NCBI GenBank assembly: GCA_019090405.1
Contig: JAHRVZ010000031.1
Span: 1-5,728 of the forward strand
DNA length: 5,728 nucleotides
Source of the DNA: Paracoccaceae bacterium
GTDB taxonomy: Bacteria > Pseudomonadota > Alphaproteobacteria > Rhodobacterales > Rhodobacteraceae
Reading direction: 5' to 3'
This document shows, in pieces, positions 1 to 5,728 of this stretch. The first letter of the stretch is position 1. Each line of letters starts with the position of its first letter. A program made the translations under genes and the position numbers. Under the pieces are notes generated by a model. That model was not told the DNA's origin and searched no databases. It was given only the letters and a program-made list of their open reading frames with translations.

Positions 1-752
1 AACAACGGCCCGATAACGGCGTAATAAAGCCCATAGGCCCAACCGGGATCAGCAATGTTCCAGAACCGGTCGTTCGGGCGCAAATCAATGCCGTATTTCA
101 TGTAAGAGGCAAAGGACAATAGTGCCTTGAGCGGCACGCCCACACCTTTGGCCGGACCTGTGGTGCCAGAGGTAAACATCATTAAAAACAGATCATCAGC
201 CTGCAACATCACCGGGTTAAAGGTATCGGGTTGTTCGGCCATGGCGCTGGCAAAGTCGATATCGCCAGATTGCCCCCCATCAAGGGTCAGCGTTATTGGG
301 CAGTTCGCGACATCGTCAAGTTTGGGTCGGTTATCGGTATCGGTGACAATCAGCTTGGCCTCAGACCCGGCAAGGCGGTCGGCGATGGCCTTAGACCCAA
401 AGGCCGTGAACAACGGTTGATACACGGCACCGGCACGCAATGTGCCAAGGATCACGACCAGCAGTTCAGGGATGCGAGGCAGCAATCCGGCAACGCGATC
501 TCCGCGGCCGATGCCGTGTTTTGTCAGGATATTTGCGAACCGGGCAGCCTGCTGTTGCAATTCGTCAAAGGTCAGCGTGGTTTGGCTGCCATCGGTGCCT
601 TCCCAGTTCAATGCGATGCGGTTTTGGCCGACGTAATGGTCACAACATTCAACGCAGGCATTGATGCCGTCGATCATGTTTCCTTGCAGGTCATGCTCGA
701 TTTGTGCCGGAGCGAAATCATTATAAAATGCGGCATATTCTGGAGAGGTCAT
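1..752 (-). CDS. AMP-forming acyl-CoA synthetase (acetyl/propionyl-CoA synthetase-like), N-terminal part, cut by left edge
   Basis: This is the first 250 codons of an ANL-superfamily adenylate-forming enzyme, which activates a carboxylate with ATP to an acyl-AMP and transfers it to coenzyme A in the cytoplasm. The reading frame is open from the ATG at 752 down to base 1, where it leaves the window; about half of the protein is missing. Residues 194-203 read TSGTTGPAKG, the family's phosphate-binding loop. Residues near 231-241 (ADPGWAYGLYY) resemble the motif that follows it in acetyl- and propionyl-CoA synthetases. An AAGGG Shine-Dalgarno stretch lies about 8 nt upstream of the ATG and supports this start. 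The gene lies 150 bp downstream of truA on the same strand and may have its own promoter. The substrate cannot be told from this half: acetate, propionate and medium-chain acids are all possible, so no symbol is given. Confidence 0.93.
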   Translation of the reverse strand, partial: MTSPEYAAFYNDFAPAQIEHDLQGNMIDGINACVECCDHYVGQNRIALNWEGTDGSQTTLTFDELQQQAARFANILTKHGIGRGDRVAGLLPRIPELLVVILGTLRAGAVYQPLFTAFGSKAIADRLAGSEAKLIVTDTDNRPKLDDVANCPITLTLDGGQSGDIDFASAMAEQPDTFNPVMLQADDLFLMMFTSGTTGPAKGVGVPLKALLSFASYMKYGIDLRPNDRFWNIADPGWAYGLYYAVIGPL

Positions 753-814
753 TAAGCAGCCCTTTTTGATGTCAGACACGAATAGCATTGTTATGAATGA
801 ACTCGAGCGACAAT

Positions 815-843
815 TTTATATTGACGGGCAGAGCATCCAACAA
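815..843 (-). promoter_or_regulatory. Candidate sigma70-type promoter for the acyl-CoA synthetase
   Basis: On the minus strand, TTGTTG (838-843) and TATAAA (815-820) are separated by exactly 17 nt. The -10 matches the consensus at 5 of 6 positions but the -35 at only 3 of 6. It lies inside the 150-bp gap between truA and the synthetase and would give a leader of roughly 55 nt. This is pattern matching only; the synthetase could also be read through from truA, since I see no convincing terminator between them. Confidence 0.35.
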
Positions 844-902
844 AGCGACGAAAATCGGCGCGCATTTGACGCGGATTTCAAGATTATCAATGGCCCCGGC
901 AG

Positions 903-1667
903 TCAAAAGGGGTTTTGCGGATAGTTGACATGCTTCAGGTACAGCCCTTGGGGCGGGCACACCGGGCCGCAGGCGGCACGGTCGCGGGCGGCAAGGGCTG
1001 TGCGAACATCGTCCGGATGCCAGCCTCCGGCCCCTACGCGTTCTAATGTGCCGACCAAGCTGCGCACCTGATTGTGCAGGAAAGACCGGGCACGCACGTT
1101 GAAATGAACCTCGGGTCCGCAAAATCCATCAACTTCGGTGATATCCAGCGCATCCAGTGTTTTCACCGGGCTAAGCGCCTGACAGATTGTGGACCGGAAC
1201 GTAGTAAAATCGTGTTTGCCCAGCAGATGTTGAACCGCCTCTTGCATCGCTGCTATGTTAAGTGGCTGTTTAACCTGCCAGACTTGCCCCGTATCATGGG
1301 TTGCCGGGGCGCGCCGGGTCAGGATGCGGAACAGATATTGCCGTTCGGTTGCCGAAAACCGGGCGTGCCAGTCGTCACTGGCTTTTGCGATGGCGACAAT
1401 GGCGACGGGCTTCGGTTTCAGATGGTAATTCAGCGCCTCGGACAGCCGGAACGAGTCCCATTCGGCTGCCATGTCGCAATGAGCAACCTGACCTAACGCA
1501 TGCACGCCTGCATCGGTACGCCCAGCAGCGGCAATGGTATGCGGACCGGGTTCCAGTTTTGCCAACGCAGCCTCGATCGCGCCCTGAACTGACGGTTGAT
1601 CCTTTTGGCGTTGCCAGCCGGCGAACGGCGCACCGTGGTATTCAACTTTGAGAGCATAACGAGGCAT
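903..1667 (-). CDS. truA: tRNA pseudouridine(38-40) synthase TruA
   Basis: TruA isomerises uridines 38, 39 and 40 in the anticodon stem-loop of many tRNAs to pseudouridine, in the cytoplasm. The 254-residue protein has the usual bacterial length. The N-terminus (MPRYALKVEYHGAPFAGWQR) is typical of the family. Residues 50-57 read RTDAGVHA, with D52 as the invariant catalytic aspartate. Residues 196-202 read FLHNQVR and the C-terminus has the conserved PPQGLYL segment. The frame stays open upstream to an ATG at 1742, but that 25-residue extension has no family counterpart, so the ATG at 1667 is chosen; its Shine-Dalgarno is weak (AGG, 9 nt away). In many alphaproteobacteria truA follows def and fmt; here the upstream neighbour is instead the divergent ycjX-like gene. 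Confidence 0.97.
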   Translation of the reverse strand: MPRYALKVEYHGAPFAGWQRQKDQPSVQGAIEAALAKLEPGPHTIAAAGRTDAGVHALGQVAHCDMAAEWDSFRLSEALNYHLKPKPVAIVAIAKASDDWHARFSATERQYLFRILTRRAPATHDTGQVWQVKQPLNIAAMQEAVQHLLGKHDFTTFRSTICQALSPVKTLDALDITEVDGFCGPEVHFNVRARSFLHNQVRSLVGTLERVGAGGWHPDDVRTALAARDRAACGPVCPPQGLYLKHVNYPQNPF

Positions 1668-1685
1668 GGCTGCGGGCCTATCGCG

Positions 1686-1731
1686 ACCAGAGCACGGCTG
1701 CAAGAGGGGCAAATGCGTGTCTTGCTCTGGT
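1686..1731. repeat. Perfect 9-bp inverted repeat in the truA/ycjX divergent intergenic region
   Basis: ACCAGAGCA at 1686-1694 is the exact reverse complement of TGCTCTGGT at 1723-1731, with 28 nt between. A second, overlapping pair, GCAAGA (1700-1705) and TCTTGC (1720-1725), shares bases with the right arm, so the two stems exclude each other. In a minus-strand transcript both would lie in the truA leader, with the repeat ending 18 nt before the truA ATG. In DNA it could instead be an operator between the divergent genes. Function unknown. Confidence 0.6.
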
Positions 1732-1789
1732 ATCAAAGCCAACCACGGCCTATCTTAATTGCAAATCGAACGAGGCAAAAAAACGGGGC

Positions 1790-1794
1790 AGGGA
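1790..1794 (+). promoter_or_regulatory. Shine-Dalgarno site that decides the ycjX start
   Basis: AGGGA lies 6 nt upstream of the TTG at 1801. The frame extends upstream to another TTG at 1759, but that codon has no purine-rich site in front of it. This spacing, plus the fit of the resulting N-terminus to the family, favours 1801 as the true start. Confidence 0.65.
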
Positions 1795-1800
1795 ACAGGT

Positions 1801-3216
1801 TTGGCTTTTACTTCAATTGTCGACACAGCTGTGCGCAGCGTCGAAAACCTTGGGGATTCGATCAATGGGGCGCTGTTTGAACCGGTAATCCGGCTAGGTG
1901 TGACCGGATTGGCGCGGTCTGGAAAAACCGTATTCATCACATCTTTGGTGGCAAACCTGCTGGACAGGGGCCGGATGCCCGGCCTTGTGGCGGAACGCGA
2001 TGGCCGGATTGAGGCCGCCTATCTGCAACCGCAACCCGATGATACAGTGCCGCGCTTTGACTTTGAAACACATCTGTCTGCCCTGACCGGGCAATCGCCA
2101 CACTGGCCTGACAGCACCCGCGCGATCAGCGAATTGCGCCTGTCGTTGCGGGTGCGACCGTCGGGGGTGTTGTCGGGTTTGCAAGGGCCGCGTGTGGTGC
2201 ATCTGGATATTGTTGACTATCCGGGGGAATGGCTGCTTGATCTGGGGTTGCTGGATAAAACCTATGACCAATGGGCGGCGGATGTGCTGGCGCGGATCAC
2301 CAATCGCGACTGTGCGCAGGGCTTTATGGAACGAGCGCGCGCAGTCGATCCAACAGCGGATCATGACGAAACGCTGGCACAGGATCTGGCAAAACGCTTT
2401 GCATTGTATTTGCAGGATGCACGCAAACAGGGGTTTTCTGATTGCACGCCGGGCCGGTTTCTATTGCCGGGCGATCTTGAAGGCTCTCCGGTGCTGACAT
2501 TTGCGCCGATTCCGATTGATGGCCCATCAAAGCGTCGTTCGCTGCACCGCGAAATGGAACGGCGCTATGAGGCCTATAAATCACGTGTTATCAAACCGTT
2601 TTTCCAAGACCATTTCGCCCGGATTGACCGGCAGGTGGTACTGGTTGATGTGCTAGGCGCAATCCATAAAGGGCCGCAGGCGGTAGAAGATATGCGCGCC
2701 GCAATGACCGATATTCTGGCCAGCTTCAAACCCGGTCGCAATGCGTTCTTAAGCCGTCTGTTACGCGGCAAGCGGGTTGAGAAAATCCTGTTTGCGGCCA
2801 CAAAGGCGGACCATTTGCACCATGAACAACACCCGCAACTGACCGGGATTATCGAGGCTCTGACCCGCGATGCGCGTGATCGTGCGCGATTTGCCGGGGC
2901 TGAGACTGACGCCATGTCAATCGCCGCCTTGCGAGCAACGACCGAAATGACGCGATCCCACGATGGAAACGAATTGAATTGCGTGCGTGGTACGCTGCTT
3001 GAGACGGGTAAACAGGTGGCTCTTTATCCGGGAAAATTGCCAGAACACCCGTCTGAACTGCTTGATCCGGCACGGGCGGGGGCGGATAAATGGCTGGGCG
3101 AAGATTATCAGATCATGGGTTTTGCGCCGGCACCGCTTAGCCTGAAACCGGGGGATGGTCCGCCGCACATCCGGCTGGACCGGGCTGTTCAGTTTTTGAT
3201 CGGGGATCGGCTGTGA
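1801..3216 (+). CDS. ycjX: YcjX-like P-loop NTPase (DUF463 family)
   Basis: A 471-residue protein of the DUF463/YcjX family, predicted cytoplasmic or membrane-associated GTP/ATP-binding proteins with a Ras-like fold; the cellular role is not settled. Residues 36-43 read GLARSGKT, a Walker A loop, in the family context EPVIRLGVTGLARSGKTVFI. Residues 139-144 read DYPGEW, the equivalent of the G3/Walker B region, which is highly characteristic of YcjX. Residues 334-337 read TKAD, a G4-like base-specificity motif that suggests GTP. Translation is called from a TTG at 1801 with a good ribosome site; the longer frame from 1759 lacks one. The stop overlaps the next gene by 4 nt. In enterobacteria ycjX and ycjF sit beside the psp phage-shock genes and share their regulator; no psp gene is visible here. 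Confidence 0.92.
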   Translation: MAFTSIVDTAVRSVENLGDSINGALFEPVIRLGVTGLARSGKTVFITSLVANLLDRGRMPGLVAERDGRIEAAYLQPQPDDTVPRFDFETHLSALTGQSPHWPDSTRAISELRLSLRVRPSGVLSGLQGPRVVHLDIVDYPGEWLLDLGLLDKTYDQWAADVLARITNRDCAQGFMERARAVDPTADHDETLAQDLAKRFALYLQDARKQGFSDCTPGRFLLPGDLEGSPVLTFAPIPIDGPSKRRSLHREMERRYEAYKSRVIKPFFQDHFARIDRQVVLVDVLGAIHKGPQAVEDMRAAMTDILASFKPGRNAFLSRLLRGKRVEKILFAATKADHLHHEQHPQLTGIIEALTRDARDRARFAGAETDAMSIAALRATTEMTRSHDGNELNCVRGTLLETGKQVALYPGKLPEHPSELLDPARAGADKWLGEDYQIMGFAPAPLSLKPGDGPPHIRLDRAVQFLIGDRL

Positions 3217-3665
3217 ATGCTGTTTTGCGCGCCGCGCAGTCAACAGATGCGGGCGCAACCGGGGGTATTCTGTGGGGGCATTTGTCCACAACCAGTTGGA
3301 TGCCGCAGCTTTATACTGCTGCCGAAGTTATTGATTTCTGCGGTTTGATGATCGACCGGGGTTGGGTCACTGTGGCGACTTTCAGTGGCCAGATTGAGGG
3401 TTTTATCGCGCGCAACAAAACAGAAATTCACGCGCTATATCTGAGCCAGAAAGCTGTTGGTAAAGGTGTTGGTAAACTGCTGCTTAACGATGCAAAAACG
3501 CGCTCAAAATGGCTTGAATTATGGACATTTCAGGCAGCCATCAAAGCCCAGAAGTTCTATTTAGCGCAGAACTTCATCGAAACTGAACGCACAGATGGCG
3601 CAGGAAACGATGAAAAATTGCCAGACATCCGCTATGTCTGGACACGAAAGGCCAAAACCAAATGA
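3213..3665 (+). CDS. GNAT-family N-acetyltransferase embedded between ycjX and ycjF
   Basis: A 150-residue single-domain GNAT acetyltransferase, which would transfer an acetyl group from acetyl-CoA to an amine on a small molecule or protein. The acetyl-CoA pyrophosphate-binding motif A is visible at residues 79-88 (QKAVGKGVGK), preceded by the usual strand (IHALYLS). The following FYLAQNFIETERT around 115-127 fits the motif-B region, where the chain N-terminal to it packs on the cofactor. The start is GTG, overlapping the ycjX stop as GTGA, with GGGGA 6 nt upstream; the stop overlaps the next start as ATGA. This double overlap indicates translational coupling to both neighbours. The substrate cannot be predicted from the sequence. 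Acetylation of one of the partner proteins is an attractive idea but pure speculation. Confidence 0.87.
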   Translation: MNAVLRAAQSTDAGATGGILWGHLSTTSWMPQLYTAAEVIDFCGLMIDRGWVTVATFSGQIEGFIARNKTEIHALYLSQKAVGKGVGKLLLNDAKTRSKWLELWTFQAAIKAQKFYLAQNFIETERTDGAGNDEKLPDIRYVWTRKAKTK

Positions 3666-4672
3666 CTGCAAAGCCTGTTCTGATTGATCTTGAAGATACA
3701 CCAACCGAAAGCGTTTCTGACGCGCCAGCCGTGCCGGATATCGACGCTTTGGTTCCAACCGGGCAGGCCATGCAGACCGCCGCAGCTTTTGCCGCGCGAA
3801 AGCCTTCACGTCTGGCGCGCTGGTTCTGGGCGCTTGTGGCCAGCCTGCTGACAGCCGCTATCGGCGTCGCCGCATGGGACTTTGCCGCGTCACTGCTGAC
3901 ACGTGTTCCGATCCTTGGCTGGGCTGTTACAGGATTGTTGGGCATGTTGGTTTTGCTGCTGCTGCTGGTGGCGATCCGCGAAATTGCGGCCATTGGAAGA
4001 CTTGGCCGCATAGACAAACTGCGCCGCACCGCGAATGATGCGATTTCCAGTCAGGATTTGGGTGCCGCGCAGGCTGTGACCGATCAGATGCTAAAGCTGT
4101 ATAGCGGTCGTGAAGACACCCGCTGGGGCCGCGAACGCCTTGCTGAGCGACGGGGTGAACAGGTAGATGCTAGCGCCTTGCTGGACCTCGTTGAGATCGA
4201 ATTGCTGGCGCCATTGGATGCCGCCGCAAGCCGCGAAGTCGAAGCGGCGGCGCGACGGGTGGCGACAGTGACGGCATTGGTGCCATTGGCGCTGGCGGAT
4301 GTAGCAACAGCTTTGGCCAGCAGTTTGCGAATGATCCGGCGCGTTGGTGAAATTTATGGGGGGCGTTCGGGGTTTTTTGGAAGTTGGCGACTGACCCGGG
4401 CAGTGTTTACCCATCTGTTGGCAACGGGTGCGGTGGCGGTCGGGGATGATCTGCTAGAGCCGATATTAGGCGGCTCGATCCTTAGCAAACTATCGCGTCG
4501 CTTTGGCGAAGGACTGGTAAACGGTGCGCTGACCGCGCGCGTGGGCGTTGCCGCGATGGAGGTTTGCCGACCCTTGCCATTTTCGACCCAAAGCCGCCCA
4601 TCGGTGCGTGGTATCGTCAAACGGGCACTGACTGGTTTGTTTGGCTCAAAGTCACAAAAGGCAGAACATTGA
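3662..4672 (+). CDS. ycjF: YcjF-like membrane protein (TIGR01620/DUF697 type)
   Basis: A 336-residue inner-membrane protein of the YcjF family, the usual genomic partner of YcjX; its biochemical role is unknown. Residues 1-47 are polar and acidic with no signal peptide, and are probably disordered and cytoplasmic. Two strong hydrophobic segments follow at about 54-72 and 84-104, separated by a short loop (TRVP), forming a membrane hairpin. A charged helical region then runs to about residue 200. The DUF697-like part contains a weaker hydrophobic stretch (about 205-222) followed by RRVGEIYGGRSGFFGSWRL-type wording, which is the clearest family signature. The ATG at 3662 overlaps the acetyltransferase stop by 4 nt, with AAAGG 10 nt upstream inside that gene. 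The assignment rests on this motif, topology and the ycjX neighbour rather than on a search. Confidence 0.85.
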   Translation: MTAKPVLIDLEDTPTESVSDAPAVPDIDALVPTGQAMQTAAAFAARKPSRLARWFWALVASLLTAAIGVAAWDFAASLLTRVPILGWAVTGLLGMLVLLLLLVAIREIAAIGRLGRIDKLRRTANDAISSQDLGAAQAVTDQMLKLYSGREDTRWGRERLAERRGEQVDASALLDLVEIELLAPLDAAASREVEAAARRVATVTALVPLALADVATALASSLRMIRRVGEIYGGRSGFFGSWRLTRAVFTHLLATGAVAVGDDLLEPILGGSILSKLSRRFGEGLVNGALTARVGVAAMEVCRPLPFSTQSRPSVRGIVKRALTGLFGSKSQKAEH

Positions 4673-4675
4673 CCT

Positions 4676-4702
4676 AACTCAAGGCCGGCCAGCCTGCGAG
4701 TT
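4676..4702 (+). other. Hairpin after the ycjF stop, possible terminator without a U-tract
   Basis: AACTC (4676-4680) pairs with GAGTT (4698-4702), and AGGC (4682-4685) with GCCT (4692-4695). This gives a 9-bp stem with a small internal loop and a 6-nt apical loop. It begins 4 nt after the ycjF stop. No run of T follows, so it is not a canonical intrinsic terminator; it could stabilise the mRNA 3' end or weaken read-through into the transporter gene. Confidence 0.4.
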
Positions 4703-4720
4703 GCGACAATGTTGCATCAC

Positions 4721-4725
4721 AGGAG
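4721..4725 (+). promoter_or_regulatory. Shine-Dalgarno site that decides the VIT transporter start
   Basis: AGGAG lies 7 nt upstream of the ATG at 4733. An in-frame ATG at 4709 would place this site inside the coding sequence and has no comparable site of its own, so 4733 is preferred. Confidence 0.75.
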
Positions 4726-4732
4726 CAGCCAG

Positions 4733-5443
4733 ATGACAGATCACGGTCACAGCCACAGTGAAATCAGAATCCGCATTGGTGCGCCACCGGGGCGCGGGGT
4801 GCTTCGCGATCTGGTCTATGGTGGCATCGACGGGTCGGTCACGACGTTTGCTATTGTTGCCGGTGTTGCCGGGGCCGGGTTGTCGCCGTTTGTGATCGTG
4901 GCGATGGGGCTTGCCAATGTGCTGGCCGACGGGTTTTCCATGGCGGCGGGAAATTACTCAGGAACCAAGGCCGAACGCGACAACATGGCCCGTATTCGCG
5001 CAATTGAGGAACATCACATTGATTTGTATCCTGACGGAGAACGGCGAGAGGTGTTTGAAATCCTGTCACAAAAGGGACTAACTGGCACGGTTTTAGAGGA
5101 CGCCACCGATGCTATCACCGCAAATCGCGAAAGCTGGATCAACCTGATGCTTGAGGGCGAATATGGGCTAAGCAAGGCCGACCCCAACCCGATGCGCGCA
5201 GCCATAGCGACATTTGCGGCGTTTCTGGTGGCCGGGCTGATCCCGTTATTGCCGTTCCTGTTGGCGTTTGAACAGGCGTTTGTGGCGTCGGCCTGGCTGA
5301 CGATGTTCGTGTTCTTTGTCATCGGAGCATTAAAGAGCGTCTGGTCGGTGGCCCCCTGGTGGAGGTCCGCCGCCGAGACTGTGCTGATCGGTGGGCTGGC
5401 CGCGGCAATTGCCTATGGCGTGGGCACTTTGTTTCACCCCTAG
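4733..5443 (+). CDS. VIT1/CCC1-family iron/manganese transporter
   Basis: A 236-residue integral membrane protein of the VIT1/CCC1 family, which moves Fe2+ or Mn2+ out of the cytosol (into vacuoles in plants and yeast, out of the cell in bacteria), usually by proton exchange. Five hydrophobic segments are visible at about 30-50, 53-75, 155-178, 183-205 and 215-233. The first carries DGSVTTFAIVAG and the second ANVLADGFSMAAGNY, both family hallmarks. Between helices 2 and 3 lies the soluble metal-binding region (about 80-150), rich in Glu/His, including E92, E93, H94, H95, E103, E106, M139 and E143. The N-terminus MTDHGHSHSE is histidine-rich and may also bind metal. It lacks the N-terminal ferritin-like domain of the MbfA subgroup. 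A 60-bp gap with a hairpin separates it from ycjF, so it may be transcribed separately, but I see no clear promoter or iron box. Confidence 0.93.
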   Translation: MTDHGHSHSEIRIRIGAPPGRGVLRDLVYGGIDGSVTTFAIVAGVAGAGLSPFVIVAMGLANVLADGFSMAAGNYSGTKAERDNMARIRAIEEHHIDLYPDGERREVFEILSQKGLTGTVLEDATDAITANRESWINLMLEGEYGLSKADPNPMRAAIATFAAFLVAGLIPLLPFLLAFEQAFVASAWLTMFVFFVIGALKSVWSVAPWWRSAAETVLIGGLAAAIAYGVGTLFHP

Positions 5444-5570
5444 GCAGACGACGCGGGGTTTCGATGGCGCTGTTGTTTGCCGGCTGCATAGTGCCACTTT
5501 ACGCCGCTGCAACCGGGCCGTATAACGCCGCCATGACCCAGCATTGCCTGATCTTCATACGAATTACTTC

Positions 5571-5600
5571 CCCGGCGCTCTGATCCAATGAGACGCCGGG
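5571..5600 (+). other. Strong GC-rich hairpin between the VIT gene and ileS
   Basis: CCCGGCG (5571-5577) pairs with CGCCGGG (5594-5600), extended by CTC (5578-5580) with GAG (5590-5592) across one bulged A (5593). The result is a 10-bp stem closed by a 9-nt loop. No T-run follows on either strand, so it is not a textbook intrinsic terminator. It lies about 130 nt after the VIT stop and just before the ileS promoter, so transcript 3'-end formation for the upstream gene is the simplest role. Confidence 0.5.
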
Positions 5601-5609
5601 AACAGGTGC

Positions 5610-5637
5610 TTGACCCTATCGCACCGACCGCCACAAT
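5610..5637 (+). promoter_or_regulatory. Probable housekeeping promoter of ileS
   Basis: TTGACC (5610-5615, preceded by C as in the CTTGAC form common in alphaproteobacteria) and CACAAT (5632-5637) are spaced by 16 nt. They match the sigma70 consensus at 5 of 6 and 4 of 6 positions. Transcription would start near 5644, giving a leader of about 30 nt before the ileS ATG, too short for a riboswitch-type control. Confidence 0.55.
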
Positions 5638-5672
5638 TTTCATTTTCACGACCATCGACAAGGACGCCCCAA

Positions 5673-5728
5673 ATGTGCGCCGAAACGACTGACTATAAAT
5701 CTACGCTGAACCTGCCTAAAACCGACTT
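5673..5728 (+). CDS. ileS: Isoleucine-tRNA ligase, first 18 codons, cut by right edge
   Basis: Only the extreme N-terminus is present: it begins MCAETTDYKSTLNLPKTD and runs off the window in frame. The TLNLPKTDFPM type of opening is characteristic of bacterial IleRS, which charges tRNA-Ile with isoleucine in the cytoplasm, and the MCAETTDYK lead-in is, from memory, typical of Rhodobacterales. AAGGA at 5660-5664 sits 8 nt before the ATG. A well-spaced promoter lies just upstream. The call depends on recognising a short segment; extending the sequence by a few hundred bases would show the class I HIGH motif if it is correct. Confidence 0.88.
   Translation, partial: MCAETTDYKSTLNLPKTD

Noticed and set aside
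231..755. 174-codon open frame on the plus strand opposite the acyl-CoA synthetase
   Set aside because: It is fully antisense to a well-supported coding frame with family motifs, its own translation resembles no family, and long antisense frames are common opposite GC-rich synthetase genes.
793..924. 43-codon plus-strand ORF (MNELERQFYIDGQ...) in the truA/synthetase gap
   Set aside because: It has reasonable composition but no clear ribosome site, overlaps the truA 3' end on the opposite strand, and resembles nothing I recognise; too short to support.
772..1122. 116-codon minus-strand ORF overlapping the truA 3' end in another frame
   Set aside because: Most of it overlaps truA out of frame and is Arg/Pro/Ala-rich, as expected of a shadow; the unique tail in the gap has no family resemblance.
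1776..1783. Run of seven A bases (T on the minus strand) next to a GC-rich segment, resembling a minus-strand terminator
   Set aside because: No minus-strand gene ends there and no adjoining stem can be drawn; it lies in the leader of the plus-strand ycjX gene.
5479..5521. Imperfect inverted repeat GCCGGCTGCA / TGCAACCGGGC
   Set aside because: The stem is only 4+4 bp with a mismatch and a loop of about 19 nt, which is expected by chance in GC-rich DNA.
5464..5583. 39-codon ORF beginning MALLFAGCIVPLYAAA, reminiscent of a lipoprotein signal
   Set aside because: It has no positively charged N-terminus, the residue at lipobox position -3 is Phe, no good Shine-Dalgarno is present, and the remaining chain is very short with its stop inside the hairpin.

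Overview
The window reads as an ordinary chromosomal stretch from an alphaproteobacterium, most likely a member of the Rhodobacterales/Roseobacter group. This rests on the wording of the proteins (the ileS N-terminus, the YcjX N-terminus, the acyl-CoA synthetase), moderate-to-high GC, and a CTTGAC-type promoter ahead of ileS. The taxonomic call is inference from remembered family sequences, not a search. I see no phage, transposon, CRISPR array, tRNA or rRNA.

Layout. Positions 1-752 (minus strand) hold the N-terminal part of an AMP-forming acyl-CoA synthetase that runs off the left edge. Upstream of it on the same strand is truA (903-1667), the tRNA pseudouridine synthase. A 133-bp divergent intergenic region (1668-1800) contains a perfect 9-bp inverted repeat. 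It separates truA from a tightly overlapping plus-strand operon: a YcjX/DUF463 P-loop NTPase (1801-3216), a small GNAT N-acetyltransferase (3213-3665) and a YcjF/DUF697-type membrane protein (3662-4672). After a 60-bp gap with a hairpin comes a VIT1/CCC1-family iron/manganese transporter (4733-5443). A 229-bp gap with a strong hairpin and a good promoter then leads into the first 18 codons of ileS, cut by the right edge.

How the genes fit together. The ycjX-GNAT-ycjF block is the one clear functional unit: each junction is a 4-nt stop/start overlap, so the three proteins are probably co-translated. YcjX and YcjF are a conserved pair of unclear function, linked to membrane stress in enterobacteria through the psp regulon. 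The acetyltransferase between them is the most intriguing element here. The other genes (truA, ileS, VIT, acyl-CoA synthetase) are recognisable housekeeping or metabolic genes with no evident link to that block. I did not find strong evidence for a new defence or mobile system.
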